DNA from: Arctic95D-9 sp035967665
GTDB lineage: Bacteria; Verrucomicrobiota; Verrucomicrobiia; Verrucomicrobiales; DEV007
Assembly (NCBI GenBank): GCA_035967665.1
Contig: JAYWLB010000046.1
Span: 121,434 to 185,433, forward strand
Direction of reading: 5' to 3'
Length of the DNA: 64,000 nt
Shown piece after piece: positions 43,788 to 51,462 of the stretch. Made by a program: the position numbers and the translations under genes. Within the stretch, counting starts at the first letter, position 1; each line of letters opens with the position of its first letter. A model generated the notes under the pieces. That model was not told the DNA's origin and did no database searches. It was given only the letters and a program-made list of their open reading frames with translations.

Positions 43788-44609
43788 TCAGAATCTGCGG
43801 GTCAAACCCACGATGCCCTGCCGGCGGTCATCCCCGAAGCCATACTCGATGGAGAGAGACCAGTGCTCGTTGAAATAGTATTCACCTCCGATTACCGGGT
43901 TCCATGGCGTTTTGTCTTCCACGCTCGCCGCGAAATCGACCGGCAACGGCCCCGGAAGAATGAAGGTTCCCGTCTGGGTGTGTTCTGTGTGCTGATAGTA
44001 GGCGCCAACCCAAACGGCTCCCTTTTTTCCATGGATTCCGATTTTGGGGATGATGACCAGTGTTTCGATTCCGTTTGGATCGTTGAGAGTTAGTCCGGCT
44101 CCATCTTCCATATCGACGTCGCCCCAGGTATATTGGGCGGTGATGGTTGTGAATAAACACTCGTGCCCGGCGGCGAGGGTGATGCCGCCGCCATAGACAA
44201 GGGCGTCATAATCAACCGTGAAGTCAGTCAGGCCGAAGCCGCGTTGAATGGCGGGACTGAGAGTCGCGCTTGCCTCACCCGAGGCGTTTCCGACGATCCC
44301 GTGGATGTTCAGCCAGGGCAGGACCCAGTAATCAGCTTTGAAGTTGAATTGATCGACGCGGTTTTCGATCCGGGAAATCGCACTGTCATCAAATCCGGGA
44401 ATGGGGAAGCCGAATGCAGTGGCCTGGAGACCGGTTACGGAATAGTCCTGTTCCTGAGCGAAATACCAGAAGCCGGCGCCGAAAGGGAGCGGGCGTTCCG
44501 GAAATTCTGCGGCAAAGACTTCCTTGTCTGAAGTTACCGGAGCATCTTTTGACAGCGCGGGGCTGGCGAATAGAAGAACCAGAGTGAAGAAATGGCATAG
44601 TGTCTTCAT
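43788..44609 (-). CDS. Outer-membrane beta-barrel protein
   Basis: A 273-residue exported protein with signal peptide MKTLCHFFTLVLLFASPALS. The mature part is built of alternating hydrophobic and polar strands with aromatic girdles (FWYFAQEQDYSVTG, ADYWVLPWLNIHGIVGNASG, TAQYTWGDVDM, AVWVGAYYQHTEH, SLSIEYGFGDDRRQGIVGL) and ends in the C-terminal Phe of TRRF, the BAM recognition signature. The strand count looks like an 8- to 12-strand barrel. No specific family or ligand is recognised. ATG 44609 is preferred over an in-frame ATG at 44618. It is on the strand of the ABC transporter but 289 bp from it. Confidence 0.8.
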   Translation of the reverse strand: MKTLCHFFTLVLLFASPALSKDAPVTSDKEVFAAEFPERPLPFGAGFWYFAQEQDYSVTGLQATAFGFPIPGFDDSAISRIENRVDQFNFKADYWVLPWLNIHGIVGNASGEASATLSPAIQRGFGLTDFTVDYDALVYGGGITLAAGHECLFTTITAQYTWGDVDMEDGAGLTLNDPNGIETLVIIPKIGIHGKKGAVWVGAYYQHTEHTQTGTFILPGPLPVDFAASVEDKTPWNPVIGGEYYFNEHWSLSIEYGFGDDRRQGIVGLTRRF

Positions 44610-44974
44610 GGGACTCAAAATTGCTTTTTAATTACGCTTCGTGTTCGTTTTTATCTTAAATAGACAGGATGAGACAAGGTGATTTTTCCACCAAGCTGAA
44701 CGTCGCTGCGAGTATGGGTGCCTTCTGATTCCGGGGACACGGCGATTTGTATATAGAAGTGATCCTTTGAGGCTCGCCCTAAGCCACAGAAAGGAAAGGG
44801 TGGGGGCTTTAAACTTATTTTCTGCAGAAGGGTGTTTGTCCGTGGTCCCGGGTGCGCTCGATTGGAGCGGCTTTTATCCCCCGGGGGCTTTATTGCTGCG
44901 ATGCTGCGAGCGCTTCGCGTCTCACTATATAAAAAGGCTTTGCCCGATGGCGTGCTTTGCGGGAGATTTCGAGC
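44610..44974. other. Gene-free 365-bp stretch between divergent genes
   Basis: This stretch separates the barrel gene from the AsmA-like gene. It should hold both promoters. A TATATAAAAAG sequence at about 44931-44938 lies 40 bp before the AsmA-like start, but I see no convincing paired hexamers, repeats or RNA gene in it. The minus-strand open frame across it (44651-45271) is treated as a shadow. Confidence 0.5.
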
Positions 44975-46429
44975 ATGGCGACCCGAAAACGAACAGGAAA
45001 GAAACCGAAGTCGAAAATCAATCCTCTTATTGTTGTTCTCACGCTCGGGGGTGTTCTTATCATTGCGCTGGTGATCGGTCTTCTTGTCGCAAAGTCGGCG
45101 TTTACATCGTGGCTGCACGGTGATGGTTTTCAGGAATGGCTCACGCGGAAGGCGGGGCAGGCTCTGCATTCGAAGGTCGAAATTGCGGAGCTCCGGTGGC
45201 AGGGAAAAGAAGTCTATTCCAATGAGTTTACCGCGACGGGCTATGAAGATGCCGGATTCGCGAAGCTTCACATCGACGGGTTACGGGCATCAACAGCGGG
45301 GATCGCCGATAAAGCGATTCGAATTCCCGGTCTGACCATGAATCGCCTCGAGGTCGAATTCTCAAAGCAGCGGTTGGAGAGGCCGGAGGTGGCGGTGTTG
45401 GAGGATGCTGACGGCGGTCCCGGGGTGCCGGATGCGCTGAAAAAATACATGCCCGAGCGGGTTGAGGTGGATGAGATCGGGATTTCGTCGGGAACTGTTT
45501 TGGTGAAAAACAGCGAGAACGCCGAGGTGTTCTCGATTCGCGGCATGAAAACGACCATCGAACCTGATTTTATGACGGGGCTCTGGGAGGTCGCCGGAAG
45601 CGGCGGGAAGATGCTTTTGAAGGATCAGCCCGAAATGGATATGAAGGACTTGAAGCTTCGCTGGAAGAAAAAGGAGGTTTTCGTCGATAACTGCGAGATT
45701 GGGATCTACAAAAACGGTCACGTCAGCGGAGCGGGGGAAATCAGTTTCGAGGAAGGTGGTCTCTTTGATTTTGATCTCGATATTTCGGGGATCGATATCG
45801 ACGAGCTGGTTAAGGGAGAGTGGCAGGAGAGGCTTTCGGGTATCATTAGCGGTCCGGTCAAGATCACCGGGGTTCCCGGAAATCTCGTTTACGAGGGAAA
45901 GTTGAATGTCTCGGACGGCATCGTTGAATCGGTCCCTGCCCTGAAAAAGGTGGCTGACTATACGCAGACAAAGCAGTTCAACCGGCTTGTTCTGAGTCAG
46001 GCGACGGCAGATGTGAAGCGAACGAATGAGGTGATTGAAGTCCGGAATATTGTTTTACAGGCCGACGGGCTTATCCGTGTCGAGGGGGCGGTGGACATTC
46101 GTGGCAACCTCATTCAGGGAGCGCTGCAGGTCGGTGTGACCCCGGGAACAATGCGCTGGATCCCCGGCGCTGAACAACTGGTCTTCACGGAGGATCGCGA
46201 TGGGTTTCTCTGGACGCCGCTTGCTCTGGGCGGGACCATTCAGGAGCCGACTGAGGATTTGAGCGGGCGATTGATCAATGCGGCGGGCGAGGCTGTTATC
46301 GGCGGACTCCCCCCCGGTGTGGTCGAAGGAGCGAAGAAGATCCTCGGTTCGGGGGAGAATTCCGATGAGTTAATCAAACAGGGCAAAAAGCTCCTCGATA
46401 TGTTCGGGCCGCTCTTGAATGGTCAATGA
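44975..46429 (+). CDS. AsmA-like inner-membrane-anchored protein
   Basis: A 484-residue protein with a basic start, one membrane helix (INPLIVVLTLGGVLIIALVIGLLVA, about 16-40) and a long beta-rich periplasmic part. The segments FTATGYEDAGFAKLHIDGLRA, GHVSGAGEISFEEGGLFDFDLDISGIDIDEL and TQTKQFNRLVLSQATADVKRTNEVIEVRNI have the short alternating strands of AsmA-like/DUF3971 proteins, which help move lipids to the outer membrane in studied cases. The C-terminal LGGTIQEPTEDLSGRLINAAGEA matches the end of that family. ATG 44975 (MATRKRTG) is preferred over TTG/ATG further up. It is a single gene before the atp operon. Confidence 0.75.
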   Translation: MATRKRTGKKPKSKINPLIVVLTLGGVLIIALVIGLLVAKSAFTSWLHGDGFQEWLTRKAGQALHSKVEIAELRWQGKEVYSNEFTATGYEDAGFAKLHIDGLRASTAGIADKAIRIPGLTMNRLEVEFSKQRLERPEVAVLEDADGGPGVPDALKKYMPERVEVDEIGISSGTVLVKNSENAEVFSIRGMKTTIEPDFMTGLWEVAGSGGKMLLKDQPEMDMKDLKLRWKKKEVFVDNCEIGIYKNGHVSGAGEISFEEGGLFDFDLDISGIDIDELVKGEWQERLSGIISGPVKITGVPGNLVYEGKLNVSDGIVESVPALKKVADYTQTKQFNRLVLSQATADVKRTNEVIEVRNIVLQADGLIRVEGAVDIRGNLIQGALQVGVTPGTMRWIPGAEQLVFTEDRDGFLWTPLALGGTIQEPTEDLSGRLINAAGEAVIGGLPPGVVEGAKKILGSGENSDELIKQGKKLLDMFGPLLNGQ

Positions 46430-46498
46430 GCCGAGGCTGAGCCTGAAAACCCGCATTTTAGCGCCGTATTACCCCTTTGTGACAAACTAGATACAGAC

Positions 46499-46518
46499 TT
46501 TGTGAAATTTTTCACAAA
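46499..46518. promoter_or_regulatory. Perfect inverted repeat upstream of atp operon
   Basis: TTTGTGAA (46499-46506) and TTCACAAA (46511-46518) form an 8-bp perfect palindrome with a 4-bp ATTT centre, in the 178-bp region before atpB. TTGCGA at 46525 and TACGGT at 46547 lie just downstream as weak promoter hexamers. The arms and half-site spacing are like a dimeric regulator operator; which regulator is unknown. Confidence 0.45.
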
Positions 46519-46619
46519 TTACCCTTGCGACTCCATTTGCTTTGATTACGGTGCGCTCTGACGGAAGGGCTCGCTGGTCTCCGGATCAATAAAAAAGCGG
46601 GCTGCCTTTGATCCGTGAT

Positions 46620-47498
46620 ATGGAAATCCCCACATCTACATTATTTGACTTTGCTTTCTCTCCGGTTCTCGCAGCCGGTGGGATTAATGCGCCTGAGATC
46701 CCGCATCTTGGTTGGTTCACGAACTCGATCCTTGTTGCGATTATCGTGACGGTTGGTGTTCTTCTTTTTACTCGCATGGCGACAAAGAAGATGGAGCTGA
46801 TCCCGGGCGGAAAGCAGAACTTCGTCGAGTTCCTGATCGAGTTCCTTTACGGGCAGGTTGAGGGTATCGTCGGCAAGCACGTCGCACCGAAAGCTTTTCC
46901 ACTTCTGGCGACTATTTTTATCTTTATCCTCTCGGCTAACTGGTTCGGTCTTCTTCCCGGTGTCGGGACGGTCGGCTGGGGTGAAGGGAATGGCGGCTTT
47001 TTGAGTCTCGACAGTGTTCACGCGCCGTTGCTTCGGCCTGCGACCGCTGACCTGAATATGACTCTGGCGCTTGCGGTCGTATTCATGGTTGTCTGGGTGT
47101 ATCTCTCAGTTTCAGAGCTTGGAGTCTGGGGTTCGCTGGTTCACATCTTCGGTCCCAAGGGCGGTCTTCAGGGAATGATGAAGTATGCTCTCATGCCGAT
47201 CTTTTTCTTTGTCGGTATTATTGAGGTGATTTCGATCTTCTTCCGCCCGGCATCGCTGGCCTTGCGATTGCTCGGTAATATTTTCGCCGGTGAGACCCTT
47301 CTTGTCGTCATGGGTGGTCTTGGCGAGCAGGTCCTCGGGGCTAAGGGGATTCTCGGATTTCTAACCTCCGTTGCGCTTCCGATACCGTTCTATTTTATGG
47401 AGATTCTCGTCGGAGCACTCCAGGCCACCGTTTTCACCCTCCTTTGCGGGGTGTATATCAAGCTTTCGACTTCCCACGAAGAGGAGGGCGAGCATTAA
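46620..47498 (+). CDS. atpB: ATP synthase subunit a
   Basis: The membrane subunit of Fo that forms the two proton half-channels against the c-ring. It has 292 residues with about five helices. The essential Arg is in RPASLALRLLGNIFAGE, and the last helices carry FYFMEILVGALQATVFTLLCGVYIKL. ATG 46620 (MEIPTSTLF) is preferred over TTG 46608. It begins the operon atpBEFHAGDC; no atpI precedes it. It is somewhat longer than the 240-270 residues of many subunit a proteins, with an insertion around GWGEGNGGFLSLDSVHAPLLRP. Confidence 0.95.
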   Translation: MEIPTSTLFDFAFSPVLAAGGINAPEIPHLGWFTNSILVAIIVTVGVLLFTRMATKKMELIPGGKQNFVEFLIEFLYGQVEGIVGKHVAPKAFPLLATIFIFILSANWFGLLPGVGTVGWGEGNGGFLSLDSVHAPLLRPATADLNMTLALAVVFMVVWVYLSVSELGVWGSLVHIFGPKGGLQGMMKYALMPIFFFVGIIEVISIFFRPASLALRLLGNIFAGETLLVVMGGLGEQVLGAKGILGFLTSVALPIPFYFMEILVGALQATVFTLLCGVYIKLSTSHEEEGEH

Positions 47499-47581
47499 AT
47501 AAGAATTTAAATCCTTTTGTCACGGTGACCATACGCATAAAAGAGTGGGCGGTGACGAAGAAAAAGTAAAAACAAACTATC

Positions 47582-47842
47582 ATGATTGATACTATTACAA
47601 CACTCGCTGCTGCTGCAGCTCCAGCTGCTGAGGCTGCTGCTGCAGGATTCAACGGTAACTTTGCTCTTGCGGTTGCAGGTGCAGGTTCCGGTATTGCTAT
47701 TGGTTTGATTGGTATGGCTGCAGCGCAGGCAGTGGGACGTAACCCATCTGCTTTCGGTAACATCCTGACAATCGCCATTATCGGAATGGCGCTCGCCGAG
47801 GCGATCGCGATTTACGCGCTGATCATGGCTCTTCAAGGCTAG
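47582..47842 (+). CDS. atpE: ATP synthase subunit c
   Basis: The ring subunit of Fo, 86 residues with an Ala-rich N-terminal extension of about 24 residues and two helices joined by the polar loop QAVGRNPSAFG. The ion-binding acid is the Glu of MALAEAIAIYAL. The helix-1 Gln and the Ser/Thr after the Glu that mark sodium-type rings are not present, so a proton ring is inferred. A 14-bp perfect palindrome (47834-47847) overlaps its stop codon, and a GC-rich hairpin lies in the gap to atpF. Confidence 0.95.
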   Translation: MIDTITTLAAAAAPAAEAAAAGFNGNFALAVAGAGSGIAIGLIGMAAAQAVGRNPSAFGNILTIAIIGMALAEAIAIYALIMALQG

Positions 47843-47866
47843 CCTTGAAACAGGTTTTGGCGGTCT

Positions 47867-47881
47867 GCGGCGGTTCGCCGC
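47867..47881 (+). promoter_or_regulatory. Hairpin in the atpE-atpF gap
   Basis: A 6-bp stem GCGGCG/CGCCGC with loop GTT. The T-run at 47899-47905 starts 17 bases later, too far for a normal intrinsic terminator. With the palindrome over the atpE stop, this could stabilise or partly terminate the atpB-atpE part of the message so that subunit c is made in excess. This is an inference. Confidence 0.4.
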
Positions 47882-47952
47882 TGCGGGCTGTCTTCCCCTT
47901 TTTTTACTTTTTGCTGAACGCACAAATTTTTCTCAACTAACGGTTTTCTCTC

Positions 47953-48453
47953 ATGGAAGGTATTATTGAACAATTCGGGTTTGCTTGGCCTAAGTTTATT
48001 GCGCAGGTGATCATTGTTCTGATCGTATACTTTGTGCTTTCCAAATATGCTTTCGGGCCTGTTCTCGCGATGCTTAATGCGCGCCGTTCACGGATCGAAG
48101 AGGGAGAGGCGAATATCAAAAAGATCGACGCTGAAGTGGCTCGCGCTGAGGAGCGGATCCAGGGGATGCTCGATGATGCAAATCGTGACGCTGAGCGACT
48201 GATCACTGAGGCTCGTGAAAGTGCTGAAGCTGTTCGCAGTCAGAAAACTCAGGAGGCTGTTAATGAGGCACAGCAGATTATCGAGAAGGCTCGTGAAGCT
48301 TCCCGCCTTGAGCACGAAAGCTCCATGAATGAGCTTAAAAGAGATTTTGGTCGTCTCGTGATCGATGCAACATCCAAGGTAACCGGTAAGGTGCTGGATG
48401 ATGGGGATCAGAAGCGTATCAACGAAGAGACTGCCGGTCAGGTGGCACTGTGA
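47953..48453 (+). CDS. atpF: ATP synthase subunit b
   Basis: The peripheral stalk subunit, 166 residues: a short N-terminus, one helix (FAWPKFIAQVIIVLIVYFVLSKY, about 8-30) and a long alpha-helical coiled coil rich in Glu, Ala and Arg (VARAEERIQGMLDDANRDAERLITEARESAEAVRS). The motif ending in Phe-Gly-Pro-Val before the coil (YAFGPVLAMLNARRSRIEEG) is typical. It starts 110 bp after atpE and is followed by atpH. Confidence 0.93.
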   Translation: MEGIIEQFGFAWPKFIAQVIIVLIVYFVLSKYAFGPVLAMLNARRSRIEEGEANIKKIDAEVARAEERIQGMLDDANRDAERLITEARESAEAVRSQKTQEAVNEAQQIIEKAREASRLEHESSMNELKRDFGRLVIDATSKVTGKVLDDGDQKRINEETAGQVAL

Positions 48454-48487
48454 TTCTGATTCGAACTGCGACACCGCGTAATTTACT

Positions 48488-48880
48488 ATGAGATCAGCAA
48501 AAGAAGTAGCAAGGACTGCCAAGAAGTTGTTTGAGGCGTCGCTTGTTGACGGAAAGCTTGATACTTCGGTGGTAGCCATTGTGGTGCGCAAGATTGCTGA
48601 GAAAAAGCCGCGTGGATATCTTGCTCTGCTGAAGGCATTCTGGCGTCTCGTTCGTCTTGAGACGGAACGATACAAGGCGCTTGTTGAAAGCGCTGTTGAG
48701 CTTGAGCCTTCTGTAAAAGAGGGTGTGGTAGCTGATTTGAAGAAAAAATATGGCGATCAGGTTGAGGCTGAATTCGCTTTGAATCCGGAGCTTCTCGGCG
48801 GGATGAAAATCCGCGTCGGAAGTGACGTTTGGGATGGAAGTGTTAAGAACCGCCTTGAGCGACTTGCTGAGAAATTTTAA
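48488..48880 (+). CDS. atpH: ATP synthase subunit delta, short form
   Basis: The F1-stalk connector, recognised by position and by the end ELLGGMKIRVGSDVWDGSVKNRLERLAEKF, the conserved C-terminal signature. It has only 130 residues against about 175-180. An in-frame TAA lies at 48479, three codons before the ATG, so the short length is not an annotation error. The N-terminal six-helix bundle appears shortened: ARTAKKLFEASLVDGKLD is present but the following helices are condensed. It sits 34 bp after atpF and 31 bp before atpA. Confidence 0.88.
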   Translation: MRSAKEVARTAKKLFEASLVDGKLDTSVVAIVVRKIAEKKPRGYLALLKAFWRLVRLETERYKALVESAVELEPSVKEGVVADLKKKYGDQVEAEFALNPELLGGMKIRVGSDVWDGSVKNRLERLAEKF

Positions 48881-48911
48881 TTGAGAAACCCACTGTAACT
48901 GACGAACCGTC

Positions 48912-50447
48912 ATGAGTAACATTCTCCAGGAACTGGAATCTGAAATCGCCGCCCTTAAGACATCCGTGTCTAAATCGAACGTAGGTATCGTTCGCGAAAT
49001 TGGTGACGGTGTCGCCAAAGTTGAAGGGCTTAGCGACGTAATGCTGAACGAGATGATCGAATTTCCCGGCGGGTTGTTCGGTCTCGCTCTTAACCTGGAG
49101 GAAACTGAGGTCGGATGCGTTCTTCTCGGTGACGGACTCCACGTGAAAGAGGGTGATGAAGTGAAGTCAACCGGTCAGCTTTTGTCTGTTCCTGTTGGTA
49201 AAGGTCTTCTCGGTCGTGTTGTTAACACACTCGGTCAGGCAATTGACGGAAAAGGCGAGATTGACTCCACGGAAAGATATCCGGTTGAGAAGATCGCTCC
49301 CGGAATTATTCCCCGCCAGTCAGTGAGCGTTCCGGTTCAGACGGGAATTATGGCGATCGATGCGATGATTCCGGTTGGTCGTGGTCAGCGGGAGTTGATC
49401 ATTGGTGACCGCTCCACCGGTAAGACGACCGTTGCCGTCGATACCATTATCTCTCAGGCCCAGCAGAACAAAGCGGCTGAAGAAGGGAAGTTGAAAGACC
49501 ATAAGCCACTTTATTGTATCTACGTGGCTGTGGGGCAGAAGCAGGCGAATGTAGCAAGAACGATTGCGACGCTCGAAGCTTCGGGCGCAATGGAATACAC
49601 GATCGTTGTCAACGCTTCAGCGTCGGATTCCGCAACCAATCAGTATCTTGCTCCCTATGCAGGTGCTGCAATGGGTGAGTGGTTCATGGCAAACGGAATG
49701 GACGCTCTCATCGTTTTTGATGACCTTTCCAAGCACGCGGTTGCCTATCGTCAGGTTTCTCTGATTCTTCGCCGTCCATCCGGTCGTGAAGCTTATCCCG
49801 GTGACGTTTTCTACCTTCACAGCCGCCTTCTCGAGCGTTCCGCGCGTCTCAGTGAGGAGAATGGCGGAGGATCGCTTACGGCGCTTCCGATCATTGAAAC
49901 TCAGGCCGGTGACGTGTCCGCCTACATTCCGACAAATGTGATCTCGATTACAGACGGTCAGATTTACCTTGAGACTGACCTCTTCTATCAGGGGATTCGC
50001 CCCGCGATTTCAGTTGGTCTTTCTGTTTCCCGTGTGGGATCTGCAGCGCAGACCAAGGCGATCAAGAAGGTGGCCGGAACAACGAAGCTTGATTTGGCTC
50101 AGTTCCGCGAACTTCAGGCATTTGCCCAGTTCGGTTCCGACCTCGATGATAAGACCAAGGCGCAGATTCAGCGTGGTGAGCGTATTGTTGAGCTGTTTAA
50201 GCAGACTCAGTACTCACCGATCGCTGTGGAAGTTCAAGTGTGTCTCCTCTGGGCGATGCAGAATGGTCACTTCGACAGTGTTGCAGTGAATAAGATTCAG
50301 GACTGTCAGGACAAACTCGAAGAGTTCCTCACAACCCGTAAGGATTCCCTCCTTGATAAGATTCGTAACGAAAAGGCTTTGAGTCCTGAACTTACTGAAG
50401 AACTCAAGCAGGCGATCGAAGATTTTAAGAGCTCCTACAAGGCCTAA
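48912..50447 (+). CDS. atpA: ATP synthase subunit alpha
   Basis: The non-catalytic nucleotide-binding F1 subunit, 511 residues. The N-terminal helix is followed by the barrel IVREIGDGVAKVEGLSDVMLNEMIEFPGG. The P-loop GDRSTGKTTVAVD, the segment IYVAVGQKQANVARTI and the Arg-finger stretch SVGLSVSRVGSAAQ are all present. The end is the usual LTEELKQAIEDFKSSY. It is the standard alpha length, followed by atpG after 33 bp. Confidence 0.97.
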   Translation: MSNILQELESEIAALKTSVSKSNVGIVREIGDGVAKVEGLSDVMLNEMIEFPGGLFGLALNLEETEVGCVLLGDGLHVKEGDEVKSTGQLLSVPVGKGLLGRVVNTLGQAIDGKGEIDSTERYPVEKIAPGIIPRQSVSVPVQTGIMAIDAMIPVGRGQRELIIGDRSTGKTTVAVDTIISQAQQNKAAEEGKLKDHKPLYCIYVAVGQKQANVARTIATLEASGAMEYTIVVNASASDSATNQYLAPYAGAAMGEWFMANGMDALIVFDDLSKHAVAYRQVSLILRRPSGREAYPGDVFYLHSRLLERSARLSEENGGGSLTALPIIETQAGDVSAYIPTNVISITDGQIYLETDLFYQGIRPAISVGLSVSRVGSAAQTKAIKKVAGTTKLDLAQFRELQAFAQFGSDLDDKTKAQIQRGERIVELFKQTQYSPIAVEVQVCLLWAMQNGHFDSVAVNKIQDCQDKLEEFLTTRKDSLLDKIRNEKALSPELTEELKQAIEDFKSSYKA

Positions 50448-50480
50448 TTGTTTCTGAATTGACCTGATCCTTTATTAGTC

Positions 50481-51377
50481 ATGGCAAACCTTCGCGACAT
50501 CCGCCGACGTATTAAGTCGGTTAAAAACACCGCCCAGATCACCAAGGCGATGCAGTTGGTGGCGGCTTCTAAGATGAAGAAGGCGCAGGATCAGGCGATG
50601 TCTGGACGTCCTTATGCCGACCTTCTGAATAAGGTTCTCGTTAATCTTAAGGAGCAGACCTCTGAGGAGGATCATCCGCTCCTCAAGGAGCGCGAAGGCG
50701 ATCGTGAGTTGGTGGTGCTTGTCACTACTGACAAGGGCCTTTGCGGCGCGTTGAATACGAACTTGCTCCGCCTCATCTCAGAGCGTGAGGAGGGAAAGAC
50801 AACCTATGTAACCATTGGTTCGAAGGGTCGTCAGTATCTGGCGCGGACGAAGCGGGATTTACTTGCCGACTTTTCTGTGGTTGATCCGGTTGCCTTTGCT
50901 GAGACGAAGCAGGTGTCCGAATTCCTCGTCGAGAAGTTTCTCAGCGGGGATTATGACCGCGTTAAAATCGGCTTCACGAATTTTATCAACACGATGTCTC
51001 AGGAGCCTATGCTCGAGACCTTGCTCCCGATTCGTCCGATTGATCTCGGTCGCGACAGCAGTTTTGTTGGCGTTGGGCGTGAGCCGGAAGCGGTTGATGT
51101 CAATCCGGGGCCTGAATACGGCGGATATATTTTTGAGCCGAATGCCAAAGGGGTGCTGGAATCGATCGTTCCCCAGTATGTGAACTACCAGCTTTATCAG
51201 ATGGTGTTGGAATCACGTGCTTCTGAACACAGTGCGAGGATGGTAGCAATGAAAGCTGCGACCGATAACGCAGAGGACATGATCAAAGATCTTACACTCG
51301 TCTACAATAAGCAGCGCCAGGCTGCGATTACTGCCGAGCTTCTCGAAATTACAACGGCAATGCGTGCCCTCGAGTAA
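50481..51377 (+). CDS. atpG: ATP synthase subunit gamma
   Basis: The central rotor shaft of F1, 298 residues. The N-terminal helix MANLRDIRRRIKSVKNTAQITKAMQLVAASKM and C-terminal helix VAMKAATDNAEDMIKDLTLVYNKQRQAAITAELLEITT are the two coiled-coil strands. The Rossmann-like middle contains VLVTTDKGLCGALNTN. It is of ordinary length, and the 85-bp gap to atpD is the widest inside the F1 half of the operon. Confidence 0.96.
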   Translation: MANLRDIRRRIKSVKNTAQITKAMQLVAASKMKKAQDQAMSGRPYADLLNKVLVNLKEQTSEEDHPLLKEREGDRELVVLVTTDKGLCGALNTNLLRLISEREEGKTTYVTIGSKGRQYLARTKRDLLADFSVVDPVAFAETKQVSEFLVEKFLSGDYDRVKIGFTNFINTMSQEPMLETLLPIRPIDLGRDSSFVGVGREPEAVDVNPGPEYGGYIFEPNAKGVLESIVPQYVNYQLYQMVLESRASEHSARMVAMKAATDNAEDMIKDLTLVYNKQRQAAITAELLEITTAMRALE

Positions 51378-51462
51378 CAGAGTATCTGTATTTTTGAAAA
51401 ACGTATAAAACCAATTTAACGAAAGATAACGAAATCCCTCAACGAGCAGGAGCTAGAATCAG

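Noticed and set aside
43525..43878. A plus-strand frame of 117 codons (GTG start) between the ABC transporter and barrel genes
   Set aside because: It overlaps the end of the convergent barrel gene by 91 bp, has no family resemblance, and its last third is a shadow of that gene. It may be a remnant, but I could not support it as a gene.
44651..45271. A 206-codon minus-strand frame
   Set aside because: It overlaps the AsmA-like gene on the other strand and has the arginine- and proline-rich look of a shadow frame.
48488..48880. atpH as a frameshifted or truncated pseudogene
   Set aside because: An in-frame stop precedes the start, the C-terminal signature is intact and the gene fits tightly in the operon, so a short functional subunit is more likely.
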